Assembly: GCF_001476285.1 (NCBI RefSeq)
Contig: NZ_LDRU01000030.1
Coordinates: 1-64,000 of the forward strand
Length of the DNA stretch: 64,000 nucleotides
Source of the DNA: Microbacterium testaceum
GTDB lineage: Bacteria > Actinomycetota > Actinomycetes > Actinomycetales > Microbacteriaceae
Direction of reading: 5' to 3'
Positions 8,497-16,700 of this stretch are shown one piece after another (the stretch's first letter is position 1; the number at the start of each line of letters is the position of its first letter). Made by a program: the position numbers and the translations under genes. Under the pieces are notes generated by a model, which saw only the letters and a list, made by a program, of their open reading frames with translations, had not been told where the DNA came from and did not search any database.

Positions 8497-9225
8497 TCAG
8501 GAGGGGTGCGAGATGACGGCGTCGTCCGCCGCCAGCTCGGGCAGATCGCTGAGAACGGCGCCCGCGTCGATGGCATCCAGGACCCGGCGGAGCGCGAGAC
8601 GTTCCGGGGACTCGCGCCGGACGGGCCGGATGCGGCGACCGCCCTCGTCGCCGAACGCCACCTCGGCGAGCGGCGACGCGGTGTCCACGCGCACCTCGAG
8701 ACGGCGCGGGCCCAGCGCGGTCGCGACGAGCGCGCCTCCCACTCCGCCGCCGATCGCACGGGTCACGCTCGCGCCGACGCCGTCCAGACCGCGCAGGGCC
8801 AGAGTTGTGGCCGTGGCGGTATCGGCGCGATCGACGAGGCTCAACGAACCGCCGGCGAGGATCCGCGCCCACCCGACCGCGTCACGGAGGAGGGCCGTGG
8901 CATCCGTTCGTCCTCCCCAGGCGTCGATCACGACGTGCCGCGGTACGACGGGCTCGGCACCCGCGTCGGCGACGACGTCGGGCCGCACGCGTCGACGGAC
9001 GACCGCGACCGGAGAGCCGATCGCGCCGAGCCGCGCGTGCACGTCGGTCGGCGCCGGGTCGGGCTCGTCGACGACGAACGCCGCGGCGTCGACGAGACGC
9101 TCCCACCAGGCGCCGCGGCCCTCGACTACCCGGATCGCGTCCACGCCACCGCCGGGCCTCACCCGCGGCGCGAGCTCGGCCACCGCCGCGCGGTACGCGG
9201 GGAGGTCGGTCCACACGTCCCTCAT
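8497..9225 (-). CDS. Uncharacterised protein coupled to a Gfo/Idh/MocA oxidoreductase
   Basis: This 242-residue protein is not recognised. It is Arg/Ala/Val-rich, has no signal peptide or membrane segment, and contains a glycine-rich stretch (GGGVGGALVATALG, about residues 170-185). Its ATG at 9225 overlaps the stop of the Gfo/Idh/MocA gene by four bases, so the two are co-translated, and it is the last gene before a hairpin-rich gap. Alternating conserved-looking beta-strand stretches with RRLEVRVDT and GRRIRPVRRE resemble the substrate-binding half of an oxidoreductase, but that is speculation. A partner or chaperone of the upstream dehydrogenase is the most economical reading. Confidence 0.7.
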   Translation of the reverse strand: MRDVWTDLPAYRAAVAELAPRVRPGGGVDAIRVVEGRGAWWERLVDAAAFVVDEPDPAPTDVHARLGAIGSPVAVVRRRVRPDVVADAGAEPVVPRHVVIDAWGGRTDATALLRDAVGWARILAGGSLSLVDRADTATATTLALRGLDGVGASVTRAIGGGVGGALVATALGPRRLEVRVDTASPLAEVAFGDEGGRRIRPVRRESPERLALRRVLDAIDAGAVLSDLPELAADDAVISHPS

Positions 9226-10343
9226 CGCACCGACCCCGCCCGCACGGCACCCCGGCGCGCGTCGTCTTCGCGCACGGCCCGGTCCGGCACGGCCCGGTCC
9301 CGCACGGCACCGTCCCGCACGGCCTCGGCCGCCCCGTCGGCGATAGCCGTCACGAACGAGGCGTCGGCGCGCAGCTCGTCGTACTCCATCGCGGCCTCGC
9401 CGCGCAGCAGCGCCGCGAGCGCCCGCCACTCGACCTCGTAGCCGTCGCGACGGTCGATCGGGTAGACGGTCTGCACGCCCTGCGCGTCGCGCACGGTGGT
9501 GCGCGCGCCACCCACGTGGACGAACGGCGGGGGGAACTCGACCTCGACACGAGCACCGGCGGTGGCGACGCTCACCCGCCAGAGCGAGTCGGCCCCCTCG
9601 GGCAGCATCACGGTCGTGAACCGCACCAGAGCGCCGTTCGCGCGCAGGGCGAGGTCGAAGCCGATCGGCGGCACGGGCCGCGCCCAGAGCACCTCCGGAC
9701 CGCCCGGCACGAGGTCGCGAACGAGCGGAAGATCGTGGACGCCGAGCCCCGCGACGAGCTGGCGCACGATCGCGGCGCTCTGCTCGGGGTCGTCGAGGTC
9801 GAGCGGCGGGCGCTTCGCGGGCGGCGCCGAGGGAAGCGGCTCGCCCATCGTGAGCGCGTGGTACCGGTCGTTGGGCGAAAGGCACAGCGTGACCGTCACC
9901 GAGGAGATGCGCCCCTCGAGGGCGTTCAGGTGGTGCGTCGCCCGCCCCCACGCCGGGTCGAAGAGATGGTTCGTCCCGACGACGAGGAGGGCACCGACCG
10001 CCGCGCACTCGGCGACGAGGAGCTCGGCATCCTGAGCCGTATCGGCGAGCGGCTTCTCGCAGAAGATCGCCCGACGACCCGCGGCCAGGCTCGCGCGCAC
10101 ATGTTCCGCATGGAGCGCGGGCGGGCTGCAGATCGCGACGACGTCGACCTCGGGGTCGGCGAGGAGCGCATCGATCCCCGTGGACGCACGAGCACCGAAC
10201 CGTTCCGCGATCGCCGCGGCCCGCCCGCTCCCGGCATCGCTCACGTGGACGAGGCGGAAGTCACCACCGGTGCGCACGAGGGTCGGCGCGTGCAGCGCCG
10301 CGACGCCGGGACCCGACCCGATGATGCCCACGCCCCACGTCAT
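9222..10343 (-). CDS. Gfo/Idh/MocA family oxidoreductase (1)
   Basis: This 373-residue NAD(P)-dependent sugar dehydrogenase has the Rossmann motif GIIGSGPGVAALHAP at residues 6-20 and the family's catalytic-lysine signature FCEKPLADT near residue 95. Its expected reaction is oxidation or reduction of a ring hydroxyl, so it could reduce a 3-keto sugar made by the GMC oxidase or CGD enzymes. It is divergent from the ROK regulator, and the shared 110-base gap contains a perfect 25-bp palindrome. The last 35 residues are Arg/Ala/Asp-rich, encoded by imperfect 14-15-bp repeats (about 9270-9324), and look like a late extension of the C-terminus. Confidence 0.87.
   Translation of the reverse strand: MTWGVGIIGSGPGVAALHAPTLVRTGGDFRLVHVSDAGSGRAAAIAERFGARASTGIDALLADPEVDVVAICSPPALHAEHVRASLAAGRRAIFCEKPLADTAQDAELLVAECAAVGALLVVGTNHLFDPAWGRATHHLNALEGRISSVTVTLCLSPNDRYHALTMGEPLPSAPPAKRPPLDLDDPEQSAAIVRQLVAGLGVHDLPLVRDLVPGGPEVLWARPVPPIGFDLALRANGALVRFTTVMLPEGADSLWRVSVATAGARVEVEFPPPFVHVGGARTTVRDAQGVQTVYPIDRRDGYEVEWRALAALLRGEAAMEYDELRADASFVTAIADGAAEAVRDGAVRDRAVPDRAVREDDARRGAVRAGSVR
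9270..9324. repeat. Imperfect 14-15-bp tandem repeats inside the Gfo/Idh/MocA 3' end
   Basis: Four consecutive units resembling CGCACGGCCCGGTC make up this stretch and encode a repetitive RDRAVP-type tail. The repeat lies entirely within the coding region, so expansion or contraction by multiples of three bases would lengthen or shorten the C-terminus. Confidence 0.55.
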
Positions 10344-10359
10344 GTCGGCCCCCTCGCCT

Positions 10360-10384
10360 ACTTCGGCATGATTTATGCCGAAGT
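10360..10384. promoter_or_regulatory. Perfect 25-bp palindrome between Gfo/Idh/MocA and ROK genes
   Basis: ACTTCGGCAT (10360-10369) and ATGCCGAAGT (10375-10384) are perfect 10-base arms around GATTT. It sits 16 bp upstream of the leftward dehydrogenase start and 69 bp upstream of the ROK start, the expected place for an autoregulatory operator. Its core from 10361 to 10383 has the same 23-bp geometry (CTT...AAG flanking seven central bases) as the 23-bp operator family. A CTTATGTG half-site also occurs at 10434-10441. Confidence 0.6.
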
Positions 10385-10453
10385 TGTCACGTCACGAACT
10401 ATAGATGACGAGATTCGAGCAGGACAGACCCGCTCTTATGTGAAGATCAACCC

Positions 10454-11722
10454 ATGGCCAACGTGTCCACCCTCCGCTTCGGCGCCCAGACCGACGAGGT
10501 CACGAGCCTCCTGCGGATCGTCAACATGGTCCGCCTCGGTGAAGCAGTGACGCGCCCCGAGATCGGCCGCGTGACGGGCCTCGGCCGCGGTGTCGTCGCC
10601 CAGCGCGTCGACCGCGCCGTCGAGATGGGCTTCCTCGAGGATGCCGAGTACGGCCCCTCCTCCGGCGGCCGCGCGCCCCGAACCCTGCGTTTCCGCGCGG
10701 AACGCGGCCGCATCGTCGTGTGCGCGCTCGGCGGTCAGCACATCCACGTCGGCGTGACCGACCTCGACGGCGAGATCCTCGACGAGGCCCATCGCGTGTG
10801 GGACATCGCGCGCGGCCCCGAGGAGACCCTGACCACCGCGACCGCGATGGTCGACGAGCTGCTCGCCAAAGGCGACGGCACCCCCGTCTGGGCGATCATC
10901 GTGGGCCTCCCGGGCCCCGTCGACTTCGAGACGGGGCGCCCCGTGGCCCCGCCGATCATGCCGGGCTGGAACGGCTTCGACGTCCGCGGCGCCTTCGAGG
11001 AGCGCTACGAGGCCCCCGTCTGGGTCGACAACGACGTGAATCTGCTCGCCGCGGGCGAGCGCGCGCGCCGCCGCGACGAGGCGATCGACCTCATCTACTG
11101 CAAGGTCGGCACGGGGATCGGCGCCGGGCTCGTCTCTCACGGCCGGCTGCACCGGGGCGCGAACGGCGCCGCGGGCGACATGGGCCACGTGCGCGTTCCC
11201 GGCGCCGAGCAGGTCTGCCGGTGCGGCAAGATCGGCTGCCTCGAGGCCGTCGCCGGGGGATGGGCGCTCGTGCGCGACGCCCGCGCGGCGATCGAGGGAG
11301 GCGCCACGGGCCCCCTCGCCGACAGTGTGGCCGCGGGCGACGATCTGAGCCTCGAGAGGATCACCCTCGCAGCCAGCAGAGGCGACGCCCTGGCCATCTC
11401 GCTCGTCCAGGCCTCGGCCCGGCAGGTCGGCGAGGCCGTCGCCGCCCTGGTCAACATGTTCAACCCGAGCCTCATCGTCATCGGCGGGGCCGTCGCGTCG
11501 ACGGGCGAGCTGTTCCTCGCCGAGGTGCGCCACCGGGTCTACGAGCTGTCCCTTCCCCTCGCGACCCGGGACCTTCAGATCAAGACGAGCGAGAACGACA
11601 CGCGGGAGCCCGTCCGCGGCGGCGTGGACCTCGCCTTGGAGCAGCTGTTCGAGGTGAGCCTGCCGCGCTGGTTCGCGGATGGGCGGCCGACCGTCGCGGC
11701 GGTGCACGGGACACCCGCCTGA
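10454..11722 (+). CDS. ROK-family transcriptional regulator
   Basis: This 422-residue regulator joins an N-terminal winged helix (about residues 10-75, with VTRPEIGRVTGLGRGVVAQ as the recognition region) to a ROK sugar-kinase-like domain. The ROK zinc motif is intact as CRCGKIGCLEA (about residues 256-266), and the sugar-binding HVRV and GTGIGAG segments are present. Such proteins are typically repressors released by a sugar or keto-sugar. It is divergent from a dehydrogenase and immediately precedes the first CGD operon, so it is the best candidate for the regulator of the 23-bp operators. That link is inferred, not shown. Confidence 0.9.
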   Translation: MANVSTLRFGAQTDEVTSLLRIVNMVRLGEAVTRPEIGRVTGLGRGVVAQRVDRAVEMGFLEDAEYGPSSGGRAPRTLRFRAERGRIVVCALGGQHIHVGVTDLDGEILDEAHRVWDIARGPEETLTTATAMVDELLAKGDGTPVWAIIVGLPGPVDFETGRPVAPPIMPGWNGFDVRGAFEERYEAPVWVDNDVNLLAAGERARRRDEAIDLIYCKVGTGIGAGLVSHGRLHRGANGAAGDMGHVRVPGAEQVCRCGKIGCLEAVAGGWALVRDARAAIEGGATGPLADSVAAGDDLSLERITLAASRGDALAISLVQASARQVGEAVAALVNMFNPSLIVIGGAVASTGELFLAEVRHRVYELSLPLATRDLQIKTSENDTREPVRGGVDLALEQLFEVSLPRWFADGRPTVAAVHGTPA

Positions 11723-11745
11723 CTTCTTCCCTATTTCGACATTAG
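11723..11745. promoter_or_regulatory. 23-bp operator-like site 2 (first CGD operon)
   Basis: The right half-site GACATTAG (11738-11745) is exact, while the left half (CTTCTTCC, 11723-11730) matches only partly. It lies 62 bp upstream of the CGD beta-subunit start and begins at the ROK stop codon. It is the weakest member of the family. Confidence 0.45.
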
Positions 11746-11806
11746 TCGGTAGGTTGTGAGCGGAAGCGCGCCATCGGGCGCGCTGTGACACGAGGACGTG
11801 CCCGCC

Positions 11807-12220
11807 ATGACCCTTTCCGCCCTGCGCGACGATGCGCTGCGCACCGCCGCAGACGGGACGGAGGTGCGTCTCTCGCTGCCGTGGATCCGGTCGCTCCCCG
11901 TGGCGAGCCTGATCGACCCGGTCGTCCACCTCGACGGAACGCGGCACGAGCCCTCCGTCGTCCTCGGCACGCGGCGCGTACCCGCCGCAGCGCTCACCGA
12001 CGAGGGCGGCTGGTGGTACCTGCAGGATCGCGTCGTGCTGGAGATTCCGGATGCCGTGACCCCCGGCATCCACGAGGTGTCGGTGTCGTTCCGGCTCGAG
12101 ATCCCGTATCTGCCCGCCGGGCCCGACGCCCCGCTGCGCCTGCCGTTCTCCTTCCGCCGTGAGCTCGAGGCGGGAGCCGCTGCCCCGAGCGTCTCGCTCG
12201 ACGTCGGAGAAGCCGCGTGA
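11807..12220 (+). CDS. C-glycoside deglycosidase beta subunit (DUF6379), set 1
   Basis: This 137-residue all-beta protein belongs to the DUF6379 family, established as the small beta subunit of bacterial C-glycoside deglycosidases, which with a TIM-barrel alpha subunit cleave the C-C bond of 3-oxo-C-glucosides. Family hallmarks are EVRLSLPWIRSLP near residue 25, GWWYLQDRVVLEIPDAV in the middle, and the RLEIPYLP strand near residue 105. The ATG at 11807 is preferred over a GTG at 11798 because GAGGA (11792-11796) is correctly spaced only for the ATG. The stop overlaps the GTG of the alpha-subunit gene (GTGA), as expected for subunits made in equal amounts. Confidence 0.85.
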   Translation: MTLSALRDDALRTAADGTEVRLSLPWIRSLPVASLIDPVVHLDGTRHEPSVVLGTRRVPAAALTDEGGWWYLQDRVVLEIPDAVTPGIHEVSVSFRLEIPYLPAGPDAPLRLPFSFRRELEAGAAAPSVSLDVGEAA

Positions 12221-13227
12221 GCCTGCCCGAGGGGTGGACCCTCTCCGCCAGCGCCTTCAACCTCACCCCCGAGGTGATCGGGGCCGAGCGCAGCGCCCCC
12301 GACCTCGCCCTCACGCTCGTCGAGCGAGGCATCGCCTCGGCCGTCGAGATCGAACTGGGCCAGATGTGGCGCGGATTCCCCGCGCCACCGACGCGCGACG
12401 TCGAGGCTTTCCGCGACCGGCTCGCCGCCGAGGGCGGACGCGTCAGCATCGTCGGCGTCAGCATCGACGAGTACGACCGTGGGCGACGACGGACGGATGC
12501 CGAGCGCCGGGCATTCCTCGAACCACAGCTGCGCGCAGCCGCCTCGGTGGGAGCCGCCGGAGTCCGCCTGCCGATCGGCCAGGCCGGGGCGATCCTCGAC
12601 GACCTCGTGCCGCTGCTCGAAGACCTCGACCTCGTGCTCTTCGAGGAGGCGCAGGGCCACGAGACCCCGGCCGCGCGGCCGGCGGACTACGACCGCATCG
12701 CCGAGCTCGACACCCCGCACGTGCGCCTCCTGCTCGACATCAGCATGCTCATGCCGGCCCTGCCGGTGACCTACCTCGAGCGGCTCGAGCGCGGCGGCAT
12801 CCCGGGCGACCTCGTCGGTCGCCTCCGCGAGGAGTGGCGCGACGCGGCGACCCACGACGCGGTCATCGGCCTGCTGCGGTCGGGCGGTGTACCGGGGCCG
12901 GTGCACACGCTGTACATGAACTTGCTCGTGCGGTTCGGTCGCGCGCACATCTCGGACCTGGCATCCGTCCTCCCCCTCCTCGGTGCCGTGCACCTGAAGT
13001 TCTGGGACCTCGACGACGCCGATCACCGACTTTCCGACCCCCTTCGCGACGTGGGCGCCGCCCTCGCCGCGACGGGCTTCACCGGCACGCTCTGCAGCGA
13101 GTGGGGCGGCCAGGAGTGGCTCGACGACGACCCGTGGGAGATGACGTCGCGTCATCTCTCGTTGGCCGCCGGCGCCCTCTCCGACCGTCACCCATCCGCA
13201 TCCCTTCAGAGAGCGAGCACGCAATGA
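12217..13227 (+). CDS. TIM-barrel protein, probable CGD alpha subunit, set 1
   Basis: This 336-residue xylose-isomerase-like TIM barrel starts at a GTG coupled to the DUF6379 gene. The metal tetrad of the fold can be followed as FEEAQG (Glu143), LLLDIS (Asp174), AVHLKFWD (His259) and CSEWGG (Glu295). The HLKFWD and SEWGGQ segments parallel HAKFYD and SEWEGH in the other CGD alpha subunits of this window. The opening ASAFNLTPEV and the IEIELGQMWRGFP loop also align with them, though this is the most divergent of the five. CGD function with the adjacent beta subunit is inferred from pairing; a stand-alone isomerase cannot be excluded. Confidence 0.75.
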   Translation: MSLPEGWTLSASAFNLTPEVIGAERSAPDLALTLVERGIASAVEIELGQMWRGFPAPPTRDVEAFRDRLAAEGGRVSIVGVSIDEYDRGRRRTDAERRAFLEPQLRAAASVGAAGVRLPIGQAGAILDDLVPLLEDLDLVLFEEAQGHETPAARPADYDRIAELDTPHVRLLLDISMLMPALPVTYLERLERGGIPGDLVGRLREEWRDAATHDAVIGLLRSGGVPGPVHTLYMNLLVRFGRAHISDLASVLPLLGAVHLKFWDLDDADHRLSDPLRDVGAALAATGFTGTLCSEWGGQEWLDDDPWEMTSRHLSLAAGALSDRHPSASLQRASTQ

Positions 13228-14183
13228 CCGACCGACCCATCAAGTGGAGCTACATGGACCACTGGCGGGCCCAGGGCCCCGCCGGCCCCTACGACCAGTG
13301 GCAGTCCAAGCTGGCGATGAAGCGCTTCCTGCAGCAGGTCGCCGCCGTCGGCTTCGACGCGATCGACACCTTCGACTTCCGCATCTGGCAGATTTTCGAG
13401 CAGTACGGTTCGGTCGCGAACTACCAGGAGTTCGTGCAGGAGCAGGGCCTCGAGCGCATCGTCAACACGTTCCACGGCGTCTACTACTCCCCCGATCGCT
13501 ACGCGCCCGAGGTGCCCGCGACCCACGGCACGATCCTCGAGGACTTCCAGCGCACCCTCGACATGTGGTCGGGCATCCAGCTCGACAACATCATCGTCAT
13601 GCCGGGGTCCCGCTACTTCGACGAGGCGGGAGTGCCCGACGACGGCCTCAAGCACGCGGCCGACATCTGGGGGAAGGTCGGCGAGCTCACGCAGCAGTAC
13701 GGCGTGAACCTCACCTGCCACCACGAGTTCTACGCCGGCATCCGCACGCGCGATCAGATCGACCGCTTTTACTCGTACGCCGACCCGCGCTACGTGAAGT
13801 TCTTCGTCGACACCGCGCAGCACTGCATCGCCGATGTCGACCCCGTAGACGTCTACGAGAAGCACCACGAGCGCGTGACGGGCTTCCACTTCAAGGACAC
13901 CCGCCACAAGGACGTCAACGACGACTACCGGATGTTCCCGGATGCCGAGGTCTCGGCGAAGACGACCGAGAAGTGGTTCTACGAGATGGGCACCGACGAG
14001 GGCCTCGTCGACTTCGAGGCGATGATGCGATCGGTCCGCGACAACGGATACACCGGCTGGATCAGCGTCGAGCACGACAAGGCCGACAAGCTCGGCGGCG
14101 ACTACGCCGAGAGCACCGCGATCTCGCGCTGGTACGCCAAGAACGTCCTGGACGGCATCTACAACGAGGAGGTCGCGCGATGA
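13224..14183 (+). CDS. Sugar phosphate isomerase/epimerase-like TIM barrel
   Basis: This 319-residue AP-endonuclease-2-type TIM barrel has a complete metal tetrad: CHHEFYAG (Glu168), FFVDTAQH (Asp196), GFHFKDT (His222) and SVEHD (Glu283). It starts at the ATG at 13224, overlapping the previous stop (ATGA), behind GAGAG. It is not accompanied by its own DUF6379 protein and is more like inositol or keto-sugar isomerases than the CGD alpha subunits. It is a paralogue of the next gene, sharing the YGSV segment, the VDPVDVYEKH-type loop and the WFYE-DFEA region. A likely role is isomerising or epimerising the 3-keto sugar released by deglycosylation. Confidence 0.8.
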   Translation: MTDRPIKWSYMDHWRAQGPAGPYDQWQSKLAMKRFLQQVAAVGFDAIDTFDFRIWQIFEQYGSVANYQEFVQEQGLERIVNTFHGVYYSPDRYAPEVPATHGTILEDFQRTLDMWSGIQLDNIIVMPGSRYFDEAGVPDDGLKHAADIWGKVGELTQQYGVNLTCHHEFYAGIRTRDQIDRFYSYADPRYVKFFVDTAQHCIADVDPVDVYEKHHERVTGFHFKDTRHKDVNDDYRMFPDAEVSAKTTEKWFYEMGTDEGLVDFEAMMRSVRDNGYTGWISVEHDKADKLGGDYAESTAISRWYAKNVLDGIYNEEVAR

Positions 14184-15169
14184 GCGACGTGCGCTGGGCC
14201 TACGCCATCAACCAGTGGGACACGAACATCGACTCATTCGTGCGCAAGCGCGAGCACGAGCGGGCGTTCAAGACGGCGTCCATCAGCGGCTTCGCGGGGA
14301 TCGAGCTGACCGCCGAGAGCTTCGGCGCGTGGGAGCCGCTGGGCACGCCCCAGCAGCTCGCCGACCTCTACGGCTCGGTCGAGGAGTTCGGCGAGTTCCT
14401 GTCCTCGTGCGCCATCGAGGCCGTGAGCAGCTATGTCTACGACCCCTCCGTCGGCTTCGAGGTCGAGATGGGGCGCGGCCCCGACCCGCTCGACCCGGCG
14501 TCGGTCGACCAGATCGTGCGCACCGCACGGTGGTTCGCGGATGCCATCCGCCGCCTCGGCGGGAGCGTGCTCGTCGTGCGCGCCGCGCCGTCGGCGTGGC
14601 AGACGGGCGCTCTGTCGGCCGAGCAGATCGAGGTGCTCGCGCACCTGTGGAACACCGTCGGCGAGGCGATCTCCGGCGACGGCGTCGCCCTGGGGCTGCA
14701 CGTCGACTTCCTCTCGGCGCTGCGCCTCGACGACGGCATCTCGCGGCTGCTCGAGGCGACGGATGCCGCGAAGGTCGGCCTCGCGATCGACACGGCGGAG
14801 TACGCGATCGCGGGCATCGACCCGGTCGCGTTCTACCGGCGTCACGCCGACCGCGTCGTGCACGTGCAGCTGAAGGACGCACGCGAGACGGTCGACGACG
14901 CCGAGGCGAGCACCCCGCACGCGGAGCAGTTCATCCGCACCGAGGGCGGCGCGCGCAAGATCCTGCGCTGGTTCTACGAGCCGAGCGACGAGCGCGCGCT
15001 CGTCGACTTCGAGGCATTCGTCGGTGCCCTGGCAGAGCACGGCTACCGCGGCTGGATCGTCGTGGAGTCCGACCAGAGCCCGCACCCCGCCGAGAGCACG
15101 ATGGTGGCGGGCTGGTACGTGCAGAAGGTACTGCGCCCGATCCTCGAGGGCGCCCGCGTCCCCGCCTGA
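14180..15169 (+). CDS. TIM-barrel isomerase-like paralogue with altered metal ligands
   Basis: This 329-residue protein is homologous to the upstream TIM barrel along its whole length but differs at the metal site. The usual Glu is Asp176 (LHVDFL), Asp204 is kept (AIDTAE), the usual His is Gln230 (HVQLKD), and Glu296 is kept (VVES). Gln at that position is known from hydroxypyruvate-isomerase-type relatives, so activity may persist with different specificity. The ATG at 14180 overlaps the preceding stop. It is the last gene of the four-gene operon, followed by a 24-bp-arm hairpin. It may form a heteromer with the preceding paralogue. Confidence 0.8.
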   Translation: MSDVRWAYAINQWDTNIDSFVRKREHERAFKTASISGFAGIELTAESFGAWEPLGTPQQLADLYGSVEEFGEFLSSCAIEAVSSYVYDPSVGFEVEMGRGPDPLDPASVDQIVRTARWFADAIRRLGGSVLVVRAAPSAWQTGALSAEQIEVLAHLWNTVGEAISGDGVALGLHVDFLSALRLDDGISRLLEATDAAKVGLAIDTAEYAIAGIDPVAFYRRHADRVVHVQLKDARETVDDAEASTPHAEQFIRTEGGARKILRWFYEPSDERALVDFEAFVGALAEHGYRGWIVVESDQSPHPAESTMVAGWYVQKVLRPILEGARVPA

Positions 15170-15183
15170 CGGTTCGGCCACGC

Positions 15184-15238
15184 GAGGGGTCGGTTTCTGT
15201 CGCTTCCCCAGCTCGGAAGCGACAGAAACTGACCCCTC
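15184..15238. repeat. Large intergenic hairpin (24-bp arms) after CGD operon 1
   Basis: The arms 15184-15207 (starting GAGGGGTCGGTTTCTGTC) and 15215-15238 are reverse complements with a single mismatch around the 7-base loop CCAGCTC. It lies 15 bases after the last stop of the operon and before the P450 gene. There is no T-run, so it is either a U-less terminator or a mobile palindromic repeat. Confidence 0.6.
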
Positions 15239-15310
15239 ACGCGCTATCACACGGGCCTCGGGTCGCGCCGCCCCCTCGGCGAGCCGGCGCGCGCGTGGAA
15301 CCGTGGGGGC

Positions 15311-16618
15311 ATGGCATCCCCCCTCGCCCTGCTTCGTGACGACTCGCTCTCGCTCCTGGTCCGCGGCTACGGATTCGGCGCGCACCTGTGGCGACGCGCC
15401 GATCGCGGCGCGCGAGCGGTGCCGTTCCGACTCCTCGGGCGAGAAGCGCTGTTCGTCCGCGGCGAGGAAGGGGTGCGGCTCTTCTACGACGAGTCGCTGA
15501 CCCGCCGGCACGGCGCGATGCCGGCGTTCATCCAGGAGTCGCTGTTCGGCCACGGCTCGGTGCACAGCCTCGACGGTGAGGAGCACCGCCACCGCAAGGC
15601 GACGTTCGTCGACGTGCTCTACGACGACGCCGAGGTACAGCGCCTGCTGCCCGAGCTCGAACGGCAGTGGCAGGGCGAGCTCGACGCGTGGGTCGCGGGC
15701 GGCGAGCGCTCAGCGTACGACGCCGCGGTGGGAGCCCTGGGCCGCGCGATCATGCGGTGGGCAGGCATCCCCGGCACCGCCACGGCACAGACGCGCTGGG
15801 CGAAGCGGCAGGCACAGATCGTCGACGGGTTCGGCGTGCCGTACTCGCCCGAGTTCTTGCTGGCCCTGGCGAACCGTCGGTGGTCGGACCGCCACGCCGC
15901 CGAACTCATCGAGGCCGTTCGTACCGGAACCCTCGATCCCGCCGAGGGCACGGCGCTGCACGCCTGGGCGTGGCACCGCGACCGCTCCGGCGAGCTGCTG
16001 CCCGCGAAGCGCGCGGGCATCGAACTGCAGAACAGCTTCCGTCCGATGATCGCGGTTTCGCGCTTCGTCGCGTTCGCCGCGAAGGAGCTGCACGACCGTC
16101 CCGAGTGGCGCGAGCGCATCGCGGCCGAGACGGCCGAGCGCGGCTCGCTCGTGAGCGGCGAGCTGGCGACGGCGTTCGCGCAGGAGATCCGCCGGACCGC
16201 TCCCTTCGTGCCGATGCTCCCCGCGTGGGCCGTGAGCGACGTCGAGCTCGATGGCGAGCGCGTTTCCGCCGGTGGCCGGGTCGTGCTCGACATCCTCGGC
16301 ACCGACACCAACGCGCGCGAGTGGGAGCGGCCCTCGACGTTCGACCCCGAACGCTTCCGCGGCATCGACGACTACGAGGCGCTGCGCGCCTTCGTCCCCC
16401 ACGGCGGCGGCGAGGTGCCGACCGGTCACCGCTGCCCGGGCGAGAAGCTCGCGATCGCCGGGCTCGCGGCATCCATCGCCGTCCTCAGCGACCCTCGCCT
16501 GCGGATCTCGGGCCACGGCCTGGAGGTGAATCGGCGCCGGATGCCGACCAAGCCGCGCTCCGGTGGGCGCGTGCGCCGCGCGGACACCCCGTCGGGCTGC
16601 CCGTTCCACCGCGGCTGA
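15311..16618 (+). CDS. Cytochrome P450, CYP152-like peroxygenase
   Basis: This 435-residue P450 has the heme-thiolate loop VPHGGGEVPTGHRCPGEKL with Cys375, in the GGG-x3-TGHRCPGE form that marks the CYP152 fatty-acid peroxygenase branch. It also has the Arg-Pro pair (NSFRPMIAVSR, Arg244-Pro245) that in CYP152 binds the substrate carboxylate and lets the enzyme use H2O2. The normal I-helix acid-alcohol pair is not evident there. The ATG at 15311 follows GTGGGGG. It is separated from the CGD operon by a hairpin and may have its own promoter. Hydroxylation of a fatty or phenolic acid using peroxide is likely, and the GMC oxidase in this island could supply peroxide. Confidence 0.88.
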   Translation: MASPLALLRDDSLSLLVRGYGFGAHLWRRADRGARAVPFRLLGREALFVRGEEGVRLFYDESLTRRHGAMPAFIQESLFGHGSVHSLDGEEHRHRKATFVDVLYDDAEVQRLLPELERQWQGELDAWVAGGERSAYDAAVGALGRAIMRWAGIPGTATAQTRWAKRQAQIVDGFGVPYSPEFLLALANRRWSDRHAAELIEAVRTGTLDPAEGTALHAWAWHRDRSGELLPAKRAGIELQNSFRPMIAVSRFVAFAAKELHDRPEWRERIAAETAERGSLVSGELATAFAQEIRRTAPFVPMLPAWAVSDVELDGERVSAGGRVVLDILGTDTNAREWERPSTFDPERFRGIDDYEALRAFVPHGGGEVPTGHRCPGEKLAIAGLAASIAVLSDPRLRISGHGLEVNRRRMPTKPRSGGRVRRADTPSGCPFHRG

Positions 16619-16700
16619 CGGTCACGACGGCGGGCTACACGCAGAAACGGCTGAGTGTTCTGGCCTCCTTGCTGCGGTGCGCCGCGGGGCTCGCTGTAGG

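Noticed and set aside
16619..16700. Terminator between the converging P450 and GNAT genes
   Set aside because: No inverted repeat with arms longer than five bases was found in the 82-base gap.
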